Part shown: one piece after another, positions 8,277-17,162 of the stretch
Layout: every line of letters starts with the position of its first letter
How positions within the stretch are numbered: position 1 is the first letter of the stretch
DNA from: an uncultured Bacteroidales bacterium
Lineage (GTDB): Bacteria > Bacteroidota > Bacteroidia > Bacteroidales > UBA932
Reading direction: 5' to 3'
DNA: 45,412 nucleotides
Assembly: GCA_946410455.1 (NCBI GenBank)
Contig: CAMKAJ010000019.1
Span: 1-45,412 of the forward strand
Position numbers and translations under genes: made by a program
The notes under the pieces: generated by a model
The model's input: only the letters and a program-made list of their open reading frames with translations
Database searches by the model: none
What the model was told of the DNA's origin: nothing

Positions 8277-8297
8277 CGAGTTATTAACTCTTAAGCC

Positions 8298-9431
8298 ATG
8301 GCAGTAGAATTAAAGAAAGTTCTAAGCAGAAAACAACTTCGGGAGTTCGTCAACTATCCCGAGAATCTCTATAAAGACAACCCTTACTACGTGCCGCCGC
8401 TGGAGTTCGACCAGATGGACACTCTTGACCAGAAAAAGGGCGCCGCCCAGGAATTCTGCGACTCAGAGCTGTACCTTGCCTACAAAGACGGAAAGCCGGC
8501 AGGACGCATTGCAGCAATAGTCAACCATAAGGCCAACGAGCAGTGGAACCACAAAGAGGTCCGCTTCGGCTGGTTCGACTTCATAGACGACGCCGAGGTA
8601 TGCGACGCGCTAATGGAAAAAGTTTACGAATTCGGCCGCAAACATGGCATGGATTCGGTCGTGGGACCCTTGGGATTCACCGACTTCGACCCTGAAGGTA
8701 TGCTGGTCGCAGGCTACGACAGGCTGTGCACCATGGCCCTGATTTACAATCATCCCTACTACAACGAGCACATGGAGCGCATGGGCTTTGCCAAGGATAC
8801 CGACTGGATAGAGTATAAAGTATATATTCCCGAGCAGCTTCCGGACAGGCTCACCCGTATCTCCAAGATTGTACAGCAGCGTTGCAACGTGCACATGCGC
8901 CCTCTTACCCGCAAGATTGTGCGGGAGGAGAACTACGGCGAGAAGGTTTTCCGTCTCATCAACGAGTGTTACAAAGACCTCTACAACTTCACCGTACTGC
9001 CCGACCACATGGCCAAGAAATACCTCGATTTCTACCTTAGCATATTGGATCTCAGGTACTTGTCTATGGTAGAAAACGAGAAGAACGAGCTGGTGGCCTT
9101 CGGTATTACCATGCCCTCTATCGTGCGGGCCCTTCAGAAAAACCGTGGGCGTCTCTTCCCCTTCGGCTGGTGGCCCCTGGTAAAATCTATGTACCTCAAA
9201 CACGAAGAGGGAGTCGAGATGCTTCTTGTGGGAGTGCGGCCCGACTACCAGAACACCGGCATCAATTCCCTGCTCTTTGCGGACCTTTTTGAGAAATTCC
9301 ACAAGTGGGGCGTCAAGTGGGCCGAGACCAATGCGGTGCTGGAAGACAATCTGAAGAACCAGGGCCAGTGGAAAGATTTCGAGAACGAGTGCGTAAAGAG
9401 ACGCCGCTCGTACATCAAAGAGCTTAAATAG
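8298..9431 (+). CDS. long GNAT-like acyltransferase
   Basis: A 377-residue cytosolic protein of a conserved Bacteroidota GNAT-superfamily group. The N-terminal part opens with a KDNPYYVPPLEFDQ-like segment and continues with LAYKDGKPAGRIAAIVN, a GNAT-type strand pair. The middle has VGPLGFTDFDPEGMLV. The C-terminal part has VEMLLVGVRPDYQNTGINSLLF, which resembles the acyl-CoA-binding motif A (V-x-P-x-x-Q-x-x-G), followed by AETNAVLEDN. The substrate is unknown. One family with this two-domain size is the bacterial ceramide synthase described in Caulobacter, but I cannot verify homology here. It precedes rarA by 9 nt, probably in one transcript. Confidence 0.75.
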   Translation: MAVELKKVLSRKQLREFVNYPENLYKDNPYYVPPLEFDQMDTLDQKKGAAQEFCDSELYLAYKDGKPAGRIAAIVNHKANEQWNHKEVRFGWFDFIDDAEVCDALMEKVYEFGRKHGMDSVVGPLGFTDFDPEGMLVAGYDRLCTMALIYNHPYYNEHMERMGFAKDTDWIEYKVYIPEQLPDRLTRISKIVQQRCNVHMRPLTRKIVREENYGEKVFRLINECYKDLYNFTVLPDHMAKKYLDFYLSILDLRYLSMVENEKNELVAFGITMPSIVRALQKNRGRLFPFGWWPLVKSMYLKHEEGVEMLLVGVRPDYQNTGINSLLFADLFEKFHKWGVKWAETNAVLEDNLKNQGQWKDFENECVKRRRSYIKELK

Positions 9432-9440
9432 AGTGTCTTA

Positions 9441-10751
9441 GTGGAAGCCACCGTCAATTATCCCAGCATACCGCTTCCGGAAAGGATGCGCCCCAGAGGC
9501 CTGCAGGAATACGTAGGCCAGAGCCATCTGGTGGGCCCGGGCTGCATCCTGCGCAACATGATAGACAGCGGCAATCTCTCGTCTTTCATACTCTGGGGGC
9601 CTCCGGGCGTTGGCAAGACAACTCTTGCCAGCATAATCGCCAACACTCTGGACCGGGAGTTCTACACCCTGTCTGCGGTGAGCTCAGGAGTGAAGGACGT
9701 GCGGGACGTCATAGACAAGGCCAAGAACAAGAGCCTCTTCTCTGCTGCCGCTGCGCCCATCCTCTTCATAGACGAGATTCACCGATTCAACAAAGCCCAG
9801 CAGGACGCACTGCTCGGCGCAGTAGAAGCCGGCACCGTGGTGCTGATAGGCGCCACCACCGAGAACCCGTCGTTCGAGGTTATTACTCCCCTTCTTTCGC
9901 GCTGCCAGGTATTCGTGCTCAAAAGCCTTGAGGCAGCAGACCTTAAGAAGCTTCTGCAGCGGGCACTCACCGAGGACCCCGAGCTCAAGAGACAGAAGAT
10001 CGTAGTAAAAGAAGACGCAGCACTGCTCCGACAGAGCGGTGGCGATGCCCGTAAGTTACTGAACATCCTTGAGATAGTAATTGGGACCACGCAACCCTCG
10101 GAGGACGGCAGCATAGTCATAGACAACAAGACCGTCACCTCCTGCCTGCAGGAGAACATGGCCATTTACGACAAGGGCGGCGAGATGCACTACGACATCA
10201 TATCTGCATTCATCAAGTCGGTGCGCGGCTCCGACCCCAATGCCGCCGTTTATTGGATGGCACGCATGCTCTCCGGCGGAGAAGATCCGCTGTTCATCGC
10301 CCGCCGGCTCTGCATTCTTGCGGCAGAAGATATTGGGCTTGCCAATCCCAACGCCCTGCTCATTGCAGACGCAACATTCCGCATTGTGCACTCGATTGGA
10401 ATGCCGGAAGCCAGGATTCCCTTGAGCGAATGTGCTATTTATCTGGCCTCATCGCCCAAGAGCAACTCGGCTTATCTTGCCATAGACGGGGCCCTTGCAG
10501 CCTCCCAGGAAGACAAGACGGCGCCTGTGCCCCTGTACCTGCGCAATGCCCCCACAAAGCTCATGAAGGAGCTGGGCTACTCAGACGGATACCTATATGC
10601 GCACGACTTCAGCGGCAACTTCGTAAATCAGGAGTTCCTGCCGGAAGGGTTGCACGGCACTACATTCTATGAGCCTCAGGCCAATACGCACGAAGACAAA
10701 CTAAAGGCCTACCTGCAAGCATGCTGGCCCAAGTATTACAGCAAGAAATAG
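9441..10751 (+). CDS. rarA: replication-associated recombination protein A (RarA/MgsA)
   Basis: A 436-residue AAA+ ATPase of the RarA/MgsA/WRNIP1 family, acting at stalled replication forks. Walker A is GPPGVGKTT (53-61) and Walker B is LFIDEIHRFNK (108-117). Sensor 1 is IGATTENPSF (136-145). The SGGDARKLLN arginine-sensor region follows, and the C-terminal tetramerisation region has AMQ-like YLASSPKSNSAYLAI. The start codon is a GTG at 9441, 9 nt after the GNAT gene stop; the protein begins only about 12 residues before the conserved RPRGLQEYVGQ, so nothing is missing. rfbC follows after 6 nt. Confidence 0.95.
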   Translation: MEATVNYPSIPLPERMRPRGLQEYVGQSHLVGPGCILRNMIDSGNLSSFILWGPPGVGKTTLASIIANTLDREFYTLSAVSSGVKDVRDVIDKAKNKSLFSAAAAPILFIDEIHRFNKAQQDALLGAVEAGTVVLIGATTENPSFEVITPLLSRCQVFVLKSLEAADLKKLLQRALTEDPELKRQKIVVKEDAALLRQSGGDARKLLNILEIVIGTTQPSEDGSIVIDNKTVTSCLQENMAIYDKGGEMHYDIISAFIKSVRGSDPNAAVYWMARMLSGGEDPLFIARRLCILAAEDIGLANPNALLIADATFRIVHSIGMPEARIPLSECAIYLASSPKSNSAYLAIDGALAASQEDKTAPVPLYLRNAPTKLMKELGYSDGYLYAHDFSGNFVNQEFLPEGLHGTTFYEPQANTHEDKLKAYLQACWPKYYSKK

Positions 10752-10757
10752 TGAACT

Positions 10758-11303
10758 ATGGAAGTTATCAAAACAGCTATAGACGGTGTACTGATTATCG
10801 AGCCCAGAGTGTTCAAAGACGAGAGGGGCTACTTCTTCGAGAGCTACTCTCAGAGGGATTTCGACAGTCAGGTTGCCCCTGTACACTTTGTGCAGGACAA
10901 CGAGAGCCGCTCTACCTACGGAGTTGTGCGCGGGCTTCACTTCCAGAAAGCCCCATACACACAAGCCAAGCTGGTACGCTGCACGCAGGGCCGCGTCCTC
11001 GACGTTGCCGTAGATATTCGCAAGGGCTCCCCCACCTTCGGGCAACACGTCGCAGTGGAGCTAAGTTCAGAGAACAAACGTATGCTCTTTATTCCCAAGG
11101 GCTTTGCCCACGGATTCTCGGTTCTCTCGCCTTACGCCGTTTTTCAGTATAAGTGCGACGAATTCTATCATCCCGAGGCAGATGCAGGGTTCTTGCTTAC
11201 AGACCCCTCGCTTGGGATTGACTGGGGCATAGCTGCAGAAGAAATGATTCTCTCAGAGAAAGACAAGCACCATCCGCTGCTCTGCGAGGATCAGGCCATT
11301 TAA
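10758..11303 (+). CDS. rfbC: dTDP-4-dehydrorhamnose 3,5-epimerase
   Basis: RfbC/RmlC epimerises dTDP-4-keto-6-deoxyglucose at C3 and C5 in dTDP-L-rhamnose synthesis for surface glycans. The 181-residue cupin has the expected DERGYFFE near the N-terminus, RGLHFQ carrying the catalytic His, AVDIRKGSPTFG carrying the partner Asp, FIPKGFAHGF and YKCDEFYHP with the catalytic Tyr. Its rml partners are not adjacent; it sits instead behind rarA. The stop codon overlaps that of the convergent YggS-type gene. Confidence 0.95.
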   Translation: MEVIKTAIDGVLIIEPRVFKDERGYFFESYSQRDFDSQVAPVHFVQDNESRSTYGVVRGLHFQKAPYTQAKLVRCTQGRVLDVAVDIRKGSPTFGQHVAVELSSENKRMLFIPKGFAHGFSVLSPYAVFQYKCDEFYHPEADAGFLLTDPSLGIDWGIAAEEMILSEKDKHHPLLCEDQAI

Positions 11304-11962
11304 TACTGCCGTTCTCCGAAAATGGAAGTACCAATGCGGACCATCGTGGCTCCGTACTCCAGGGCTATCTTCCAGTCTCCGGACATACCTATAGAGAGCT
11401 CGCGGAAGTCCTGATACTCAGGGAACAGGTCTCGCAGATAGTCGTAGAATGCCTTTATACGGGCAAAATCGGCGCGTATGTCTTCTTCATTATCCGTATT
11501 CGTAGCCATGCCCATAAGGCCGCAGAAACGGACGTATTTGAAGGACGCGGCGCGGAACAACAGGTCAAGTATTTCTTCTTCGTATAAACCCTGCTTGCTC
11601 TCTTCTGCTGCTATATGAAGCTCCAGCAGCACAGGTATAATACGCCCGTTCCTGGCACCCCAGTCGTTTATGGCATCCAGCAGATGCGTCGAGTCAACAG
11701 ATTGAACAAGAGAGGCGTAAGGAAGCACCATCTTGAGCTTGTTGGTCTGCAGATGGCCTATGAAGTGCCATTCTACTCCCCTGCCTTGCAGGGCTTGCGC
11801 CTTCTTCTCCAGCTCCTGCGGGCGGTTCTCTCCAAAGACCAGCTGCCCGGCGGCAATAGCTTCCTCAATTGTTTCCAGAGGATGGAATTTAGAAACTGCC
11901 ACCAGTTTAAGCTCTGATGGCAGTTCGTTTTTTATCGACTTGATATTGCCGGCAATACTCAT
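11300..11962 (-). CDS. YggS-family PLP homeostasis protein
   Basis: A 220-residue single-domain PLP-binding protein with an alanine-racemase-like barrel. The family (YggS, PLPBP) helps control free pyridoxal phosphate and has no known catalytic turnover. PLP Lys25 lies in VAVSKFHP, followed by FGENRPQEL, EWHFIGHLQTNK, GLMGMAT and, near the end, LSIGMSGDWKIALEYGATMVRIGTSIFG. The start at 11962 forms a TAATG overlap with the yidC stop. An upstream in-frame start at 12025 would add 21 non-family residues inside yidC and is rejected. It is last in the DUF349-yidC operon. Confidence 0.93.
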   Translation of the reverse strand: MSIAGNIKSIKNELPSELKLVAVSKFHPLETIEEAIAAGQLVFGENRPQELEKKAQALQGRGVEWHFIGHLQTNKLKMVLPYASLVQSVDSTHLLDAINDWGARNGRIIPVLLELHIAAEESKQGLYEEEILDLLFRAASFKYVRFCGLMGMATNTDNEEDIRADFARIKAFYDYLRDLFPEYQDFRELSIGMSGDWKIALEYGATMVRIGTSIFGERQY

Positions 11963-13809
11963 TATCTGCGGTTCTTTTGCTGCTGTGCCTGCATTCTCTG
12001 TGCTTCTTCCAGCCTCTGCTGCCACTTGGATTTGGGCAGAGGTTTACCCTCGCTGGCCTTGATTTTGGCATATATCTGCTCGGGATGCACGAAGAACTTC
12101 TTGATAACCCAGGTCTGGATTATTGCAATTAACTGAGACAGCAGATAGTAATAACTAAGTGCGGCAGAAAGGTTGTTGCAGATGAAGAACATCATGATAG
12201 GCATCATCCAGAGGCTCATGAATTTCATCGAGGAAGCTGTAGGGTCGTTGGACGCAGTCTGGTTGGCCGTAGTCATCTTGGCGTACAGCCACATCACGGC
12301 CGCCATGAGCAATGCAAACAGCGAGAGGTGGTCGCCCAGCAGAGGGATGCGGAAACCGAAGTCAAGGATGGAATCGTAAGCACTCAGGTCGTCGCACCAC
12401 AGGAAGGGCTGCTGACGAAGCTCGATAGATGCCGGGAAGAAGCGGAACATTGCCCAGAGTATAGGGAAGGTCAGCAGCGTGGGCAGACAGCCTCCCATAG
12501 TATTGACCCCCGCCCGTTTGTACAGGTCCATCGTGGCCTGCTGCTTCTTCATAGCGTCTTCCTGCTTGGGGTACTTGGCGTTGATCTTCTCAATCTCCGG
12601 CCTGAGCACCTGCATCTTTGCAGAAGAAGAGTACGACTTGTAAGTGAGCGGGAATACCACCGTCTTGATTACAAGCGTCATGAGCAGGATGATAAGTCCG
12701 AAGTTGCTGATGAAGCGGCTGAAGAAGTTGAACATCGGGATGATGGCGTAGCGGGTAAACCATCCTACCAGCGAGCCTCCCAGAGGGATTATCTTCTCGT
12801 ACTTGCGGTTGTAAGACTTAAGGGTACTGAAGTGGTTGGGCCCGAAGTAGAATTCGTAGGGCACTGCAACGTTGGCACCCGGACGGAAGTCTGCCCTCAT
12901 ACGGGCGCTGCAGTTCATCAGATTGTGTGACGGATCCGACTCGGGCACGAATTGTACTGCCACCTCACCGTTTGCGAACTCCTGCGGAGCACACATAATG
13001 GCAGAGAAGAACTGCTGCTGGAATGCAAACCAGCTCAACCTGGCGCCAATGCTCTTGGAGGAGTTCCTGCCACGTCCTATTTCGTCCGGCTTCTTTTCGC
13101 CGTCGAAGTAATAATCGAGCTTGGAGTACTGTGATTCGTTCTTGTAGCCCTTTTCCATTCGGGGCACGGTAACGTTGAAATCAACGTCGTAGGAGCCCAC
13201 GTTGCGAGGAATGATATCCTGCATACCGACAAACGACAGCAGGTTGTCCACCTTGTACCCGTCGCTCTGAAGAACGTACTTCTGCTCGATATAGCCTCCG
13301 CCATCAAAAGGCAGACGGAATACCAGGCTGGAGTCGCTGCTCTCTGCGAGGGTGAAATTGAAGTCGCTTGTACGGATGTACTGACCTGCATAAATGCTTA
13401 TCGCATATTCGGCACCGCCCCCGTTGAAAAGCATGAGAGGCTCGCCGCCGTAGCTGGAGTATTTCTTTAGCTGGGCGCTGTAAGGCTGTGCTCCTTTGGT
13501 GGTAAAGTCGAGCTTTACCAGCTCGTTCTCAAGCGTAACAATCTCGCCTTCGGCATCGTGTGCCGCTGCGAGCATGCTGTCGGAATAGATGGCTTGGCTT
13601 TGGGCCTCGGGGGCCGGCTGGCCAGGCAGCTCGGCAGCTGTGTCATAGACGGCAGAAGCCGTGGTATCTACCGGCATATTTGCCAGAGCTATTGAGTCGC
13701 GAAGCCTTTGCTCCTCTGCCTGTTTGCGTGCCTGGTTGGATTGAAAGAAGGTGAAGCCGAAGAGAATCAGCGCAATAAGTACAAAACCTATTATTGAATT
13801 CTTATCCAT
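11962..13809 (-). CDS. yidC: membrane protein insertase YidC
   Basis: A 615-residue inner-membrane insertase and chaperone that works with or without SecYEG. It starts with MDKNSIIGFVLIALILFGF, the first membrane helix. A Thr/Pro/Ala-rich linker and a periplasmic beta-sandwich (about 90-350) follow. The conserved core begins near 365 (GLIILLMTLVIKTVVFPLTYKSY) with the cytosolic loop LRPEIEKINAKYPKQ. Further helices include GGCLPTLLTFPILWAMF and the FMSLWMMPIMMFF segment. The tail is Lys/Gln/Arg rich, as in other YidC proteins. Its stop and start codons are fused with both neighbours as TAATG. Confidence 0.96.
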   Translation of the reverse strand: MDKNSIIGFVLIALILFGFTFFQSNQARKQAEEQRLRDSIALANMPVDTTASAVYDTAAELPGQPAPEAQSQAIYSDSMLAAAHDAEGEIVTLENELVKLDFTTKGAQPYSAQLKKYSSYGGEPLMLFNGGGAEYAISIYAGQYIRTSDFNFTLAESSDSSLVFRLPFDGGGYIEQKYVLQSDGYKVDNLLSFVGMQDIIPRNVGSYDVDFNVTVPRMEKGYKNESQYSKLDYYFDGEKKPDEIGRGRNSSKSIGARLSWFAFQQQFFSAIMCAPQEFANGEVAVQFVPESDPSHNLMNCSARMRADFRPGANVAVPYEFYFGPNHFSTLKSYNRKYEKIIPLGGSLVGWFTRYAIIPMFNFFSRFISNFGLIILLMTLVIKTVVFPLTYKSYSSSAKMQVLRPEIEKINAKYPKQEDAMKKQQATMDLYKRAGVNTMGGCLPTLLTFPILWAMFRFFPASIELRQQPFLWCDDLSAYDSILDFGFRIPLLGDHLSLFALLMAAVMWLYAKMTTANQTASNDPTASSMKFMSLWMMPIMMFFICNNLSAALSYYYLLSQLIAIIQTWVIKKFFVHPEQIYAKIKASEGKPLPKSKWQQRLEEAQRMQAQQQKNRR

Positions 13810-15545
13810 TATTCAATCCCCTCCTCCTCTTTCTGGCGAATCTTCTGCTCCAGTTCTTTAAGTTCTGCCTTGGCCTGCTCTATACGCTCCTGCATCTGCT
13901 TGATAAGAGGTTCGGAGTTCTTGGAAGCCGAGAAGAAGCCGATGTTGTTCTCGTAAGTAGTAATATCCTGCTGCAGAGCACGATACTTTTCGAGCAGAAT
14001 ATCTTTGGGGCTGCGGGGAGCGCGTCCCTGCCTCGAAGGGGCATGCTGCGCTGCCGGAGCCTGAGGGAATTTTGCCTTCACGGCGTCGCGATAGGCGGCA
14101 TTGATTGCATCCTTCTCCTTGAAAGGAACGTGGCCGATTTCCTGCCAGCGCGCGTTGAATTCGCGCAGGGCGTCTGAATTGGACTTCTCATCCTCGACGG
14201 GCTGATATGCATTGATTTCTTCGATGATGCGTTTCTTAGCCTTGAGGTTTCCGTAGAAATCGTTCTCAGGCTTGGCGTTCTTGTCTCTTTCTGCAAAGAA
14301 CTCGTCGCAGGCAGCGCGGAAACGCTTCCATATCTGCTCGCTCTTCTTGCGGGGCACGGCGCCGATTTCTTTCCACTCCTTCTGGAGTTCGATGAACTGG
14401 TCGGCAGCTTTCTTCCACTCGGTGCTGGACTTAAGGGCCTCTGCCTTCTCGATAATGGCCATCTTCTTGTCCAGGTTGGCATTCATTGAATCCTTGAAGC
14501 CGGCATAGTAGTCCCTCTTGCGGCCGTAGAACTTGTCGCAGGCAGCACGGAAGCGGTCGTAAATCTTCTGGTTGTCCTTGCGGGTGGCAAAACCTATCGT
14601 TCTCCATTTGGCCTGGATTTCCTCTATCTGTCGAGACAGCTCATTCCATTCGTTGGACGAGCCGATTTCTTTTTCTGCGATTGCCTCTACCTGCTCGCAA
14701 AGCTCCTGCTTGGCTGCCAGGTTAGCAACCTGCTCTTCCTTTTGAGTCTCAAAGTGAGCCTGGTAACGCTTGTTGATTACTGCGGTAGCAGCCTTGAAGC
14801 GGTTCCAGATCTCATCTCTCTTCTCTTTTGCCACGGGGCCGAACTCCTTCCACTGCTCGTGGAGTTTCTGCAGCTCGTGGAAAGCGCTTACCACGCTCTC
14901 GTTCTCGGCGAGCTTCTCTGCGGCCTTGCAGAACTTCTCTTTGGCCTCCAGGTTCTTCTGGAAATCAAGGTCGCGAAGATCGCGGCTGATCTTGACCATG
15001 TCGTAGAACTTCTCTACGTAGAACTGGTAGGTGTCGTTGATATCACGGAAAGCGGTAGCAGGCACGGGGCCGGCCTCTCTCCAGCGGTTCTGGAGCTCAC
15101 GGAAAGCGGGGAAAGACGAGCTGGCATCGTCGGTATTCTCTACCATTGCCTTGAGCTCCTCTATGATAGCCTTTTTCTTTTCAAGGTTCTCCTCCCTGTG
15201 CGCTTCCTGCTCGCGGTTATACTCTGCGCGCTCCTTTTTATAGTCGGCATAAACGGCCTTGAAGTTCTCTTCTACAGCCTCAAAGGGGTTGTTCAGAGAA
15301 TTCTCAGCCTCGGGGTTCTCTCCCTTGAGCTTGCCCAGGAGCTTGTAAAATGCTGATTTGATACTTTCTGCTTCCTTGGAGCGAAGCATGCTGTCGGCGC
15401 TGTCTTTGAGGTTACGGAACAAATCGGAGAGCTCCGCCAGACTCTTGTCGGCCAGATTCTCAACCCTTTCCTTGACTTCGCCAAGCTCTTCCTTTACATC
15501 TGAAATGACCTCGGCGGTCTTCTCAGGAATAATAGTTTCACTCAT
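13809..15545 (-). CDS. DUF349 repeat protein
   Basis: A 578-residue cytosolic protein of unknown function, highly charged and helical. Five DUF349 units can be seen at about 120-185, 198-265, 275-345, 358-425 and 433-493. Each has an LQxxWKEIGPVP-like core followed by IWxRFRAACDxF. Residues 1-70 are acidic and helical. Residues 494-512 form an Ala/Pro/Arg linker, and 515-578 a predicted coiled coil ending QKEEEGIE. The gene heads an operon with yidC and the YggS gene, all joined by TAATG junctions, which suggests coordinated dosage with membrane insertion. Its -7 box TATATTTG lies at 15582-15575. Confidence 0.85.
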   Translation of the reverse strand: MSETIIPEKTAEVISDVKEELGEVKERVENLADKSLAELSDLFRNLKDSADSMLRSKEAESIKSAFYKLLGKLKGENPEAENSLNNPFEAVEENFKAVYADYKKERAEYNREQEAHREENLEKKKAIIEELKAMVENTDDASSSFPAFRELQNRWREAGPVPATAFRDINDTYQFYVEKFYDMVKISRDLRDLDFQKNLEAKEKFCKAAEKLAENESVVSAFHELQKLHEQWKEFGPVAKEKRDEIWNRFKAATAVINKRYQAHFETQKEEQVANLAAKQELCEQVEAIAEKEIGSSNEWNELSRQIEEIQAKWRTIGFATRKDNQKIYDRFRAACDKFYGRKRDYYAGFKDSMNANLDKKMAIIEKAEALKSSTEWKKAADQFIELQKEWKEIGAVPRKKSEQIWKRFRAACDEFFAERDKNAKPENDFYGNLKAKKRIIEEINAYQPVEDEKSNSDALREFNARWQEIGHVPFKEKDAINAAYRDAVKAKFPQAPAAQHAPSRQGRAPRSPKDILLEKYRALQQDITTYENNIGFFSASKNSEPLIKQMQERIEQAKAELKELEQKIRQKEEEGIE

Positions 15546-15574
15546 AATAAGAGATATTTAATGTTATAGTTTTG

Positions 15575-15582
15575 CAAATATA
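15575..15582 (-). promoter_or_regulatory. DUF349-yidC operon -7 promoter box
   Basis: On the minus strand TATATTTG (15582-15575) matches TAnnTTTG exactly and ends 29 nt before the ATG at 15545. No well-spaced TTG at -33 is visible. Confidence 0.5.
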
Positions 15583-15587
15583 ATATT

Positions 15588-16340
15588 TTATTTTTCAACG
15601 AGACGCACTTCGTACATACGCGGCCAATTCTTGCCCGTAAGAAAAATGCGCCCGTCTTTCACCGCTATACCATTGAGTACGTCCGTGTCGCGCCGGCGCA
15701 GGCTCTGGGGAAGCAGTCCGCCGCAATCTATCACGCCCTCCACCTTGCCGGAAGAAGGGTTGATGATTAGAATCATGTCTGTCGTGTACACGTTTGCCCA
15801 TATCTTACCGTCTATCCACTCCAGTTCGTTCAGAAGCCTTACAGGGCGCTCCCCCATCATGACCTTGAGCTTACGTTTTACCTGAAAGTCCTTATCCATG
15901 AAGTAAAGGAAGGCCGAGCCGTCGGAGGCGATGAGGTCCTTTCCGTCCGTGGTCAGCCCCCAGCCTTCGCGCGGGTAGGCGCAGGTCTTCTCGTATTTTA
16001 GGCTTTGCGCGTCGTAAACAAAGGCCACGTTGTTGGTCCAGGTGAGCATATACATGCGGCCGTCAAGCATCACTGAGCCTTCGCCGAAGTACCTTTTGTC
16101 GAATTCCAGTTTACGGAGGACTTTGCCGCTTTCCAGATCGAGCTTGCGAAAACTGCTCTTGCCAGTCTGGCCGGTGCTCTCGTAGAGTTCTCCGCCATAG
16201 AAGAACAGCCCCTGGGTGTAAGCTTCACGGTCATGAGGATACTCTTTGACTACTTTGAGCCCATACTGCTTGGGGGGCGATGCAGAGCAAGCTGCAAAAG
16301 CCAGCAGCAGAGCTGCAGCAAAGAGAATAATCCTTTTCAT
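15588..16340 (-). CDS. glutaminyl-peptide cyclotransferase, lipoprotein
   Basis: A 250-residue exported member of the glutamine cyclotransferase family (plant/papaya-type five-bladed propeller), which converts N-terminal Gln to pyroglutamate. The signal peptide ends AFAAC with Cys18, so it is probably a lipoprotein, although Phe at -3 is unusual. Family motifs include PHDREAYTQGLFF (35-47), LYESTGQTGKSS, YFGEGSVML, LTWTNN and NELEWIDGKIWANVYTTD. In related genomes exported proteins often begin with pyroglutamate after signal cleavage, which gives it plausible substrates. It is divergent from trmD, and its -7 box is only 5 nt from the start codon. Confidence 0.9.
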   Translation of the reverse strand: MKRIILFAAALLLAFAACSASPPKQYGLKVVKEYPHDREAYTQGLFFYGGELYESTGQTGKSSFRKLDLESGKVLRKLEFDKRYFGEGSVMLDGRMYMLTWTNNVAFVYDAQSLKYEKTCAYPREGWGLTTDGKDLIASDGSAFLYFMDKDFQVKRKLKVMMGERPVRLLNELEWIDGKIWANVYTTDMILIINPSSGKVEGVIDCGGLLPQSLRRRDTDVLNGIAVKDGRIFLTGKNWPRMYEVRLVEK

Positions 16341-16345
16341 AACTG

Positions 16346-16353
16346 CAAATTTA
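16346..16353 (-). promoter_or_regulatory. -7 box of the glutaminyl cyclotransferase gene
   Basis: Minus-strand TAAATTTG (16353-16346) ends 5 nt before the ATG at 16340, which predicts transcription starting at or next to the start codon. It is back to back with the trmD box. Confidence 0.5.
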
Positions 16354-16365
16354 ACAAATAAATGC

Positions 16366-16373
16366 TAATTTTG
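16366..16373 (+). promoter_or_regulatory. trmD -7 promoter box
   Basis: TAATTTTG matches TAnnTTTG and ends 20 nt before the ATG at 16394. No clear -33 TTTG. Confidence 0.45.
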
Positions 16374-16393
16374 CAGACCTTATAATAAATTAT

Positions 16394-17077
16394 ATGAGAA
16401 TAGATATCCTGAGCGTAGTGCCGGAACTGCTGGACAGCCCCTTGAGCCATTCTATAGTGGGACGGGCTGTGAAGAAAGGCTTGGTAGAAATACACGTACA
16501 CAACCTCCGAAAATACGGTATAGGGCCCAGGCGGAATGTAGATGATTACAGCTACGGCGGCGATGCGGGCATGGTGATGATGGTGGAGCCGGTCTTCCGC
16601 ATGATTGAGGAGCTGCGCTCGGAGCGTGACTACGACGAGATTATCTATATGTCGCCGGACGGAGAGATTCTCAGCCAGGGTATTGCTAATGAGCTGTCAC
16701 TCAAGGGAAACATCATTATTCTCTGCGGTCATTACAAAGGCATAGACCACCGTATCCGCGAGCACCTCATAACCCGCGAGATTTCTGTCGGCGATTATGT
16801 GGTGAGCGGAGGCGAGATTCCTGCCGCGCTGCTCGCAGACGCAATAATCCGGCTCATCCCCGGTGCCCTCACCGACGAGACCTCCGCCCTGTCCGATTCT
16901 TTTCAGGACAAGCTCCTCTCCCCACCTGTCTATACCCGTCCCGCAGAGTTCAACGGCTGGAAAGTTCCGGATGTCCTGCTGAGCGGCAACCCAAAACTCA
17001 TCCGTGAGTGGCAAGACGAGCAAGCACTCGAGCGCACTAAAGCATTGAGACCCGCATTGTTAGATGATAGTTTATAA
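16394..17077 (+). CDS. trmD: tRNA (guanine37-N1)-methyltransferase TrmD
   Basis: TrmD methylates G37 next to the anticodon, preventing frameshifts. The 227-residue SPOUT enzyme starts [16 protein letters not shown]. It has [13 protein letters not shown] (54-66) and the trefoil-knot SAM site [12 protein letters not shown] (109-120), followed by [13 protein letters not shown] (129-141) with the catalytic-site Asp. The C-terminal domain contains [20 protein letters not shown], then an ending with the expected helix. The length is typical. It appears monocistronic and is followed by an AT-rich stretch without a clear hairpin. Confidence 0.96.
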   Translation: MRIDILSVVPELLDSPLSHSIVGRAVKKGLVEIHVHNLRKYGIGPRRNVDDYSYGGDAGMVMMVEPVFRMIEELRSERDYDEIIYMSPDGEILSQGIANELSLKGNIIILCGHYKGIDHRIREHLITREISVGDYVVSGGEIPAALLADAIIRLIPGALTDETSALSDSFQDKLLSPPVYTRPAEFNGWKVPDVLLSGNPKLIREWQDEQALERTKALRPALLDDSL

Positions 17078-17127
17078 AAATTTTTAAAAATAAAAAAGAG
17101 TTTCTTTAAAAAATTTTCTAAAAATTA

Positions 17128-17157
17128 TTGCGGAATCAAAATATTGCAGTATATTTG
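17128..17157 (+). promoter_or_regulatory. strong promoter inside the trmD-asd spacer
   Basis: TTG (17128-17130), 19 nt, then TATATTTG (17150-17157), a perfect Bacteroidota promoter. It is over 240 nt upstream of the asd start, which has its own promoter, so it probably drives a separate transcript starting near 17163. Confidence 0.65.
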
Positions 17158-17162
17158 CATTC

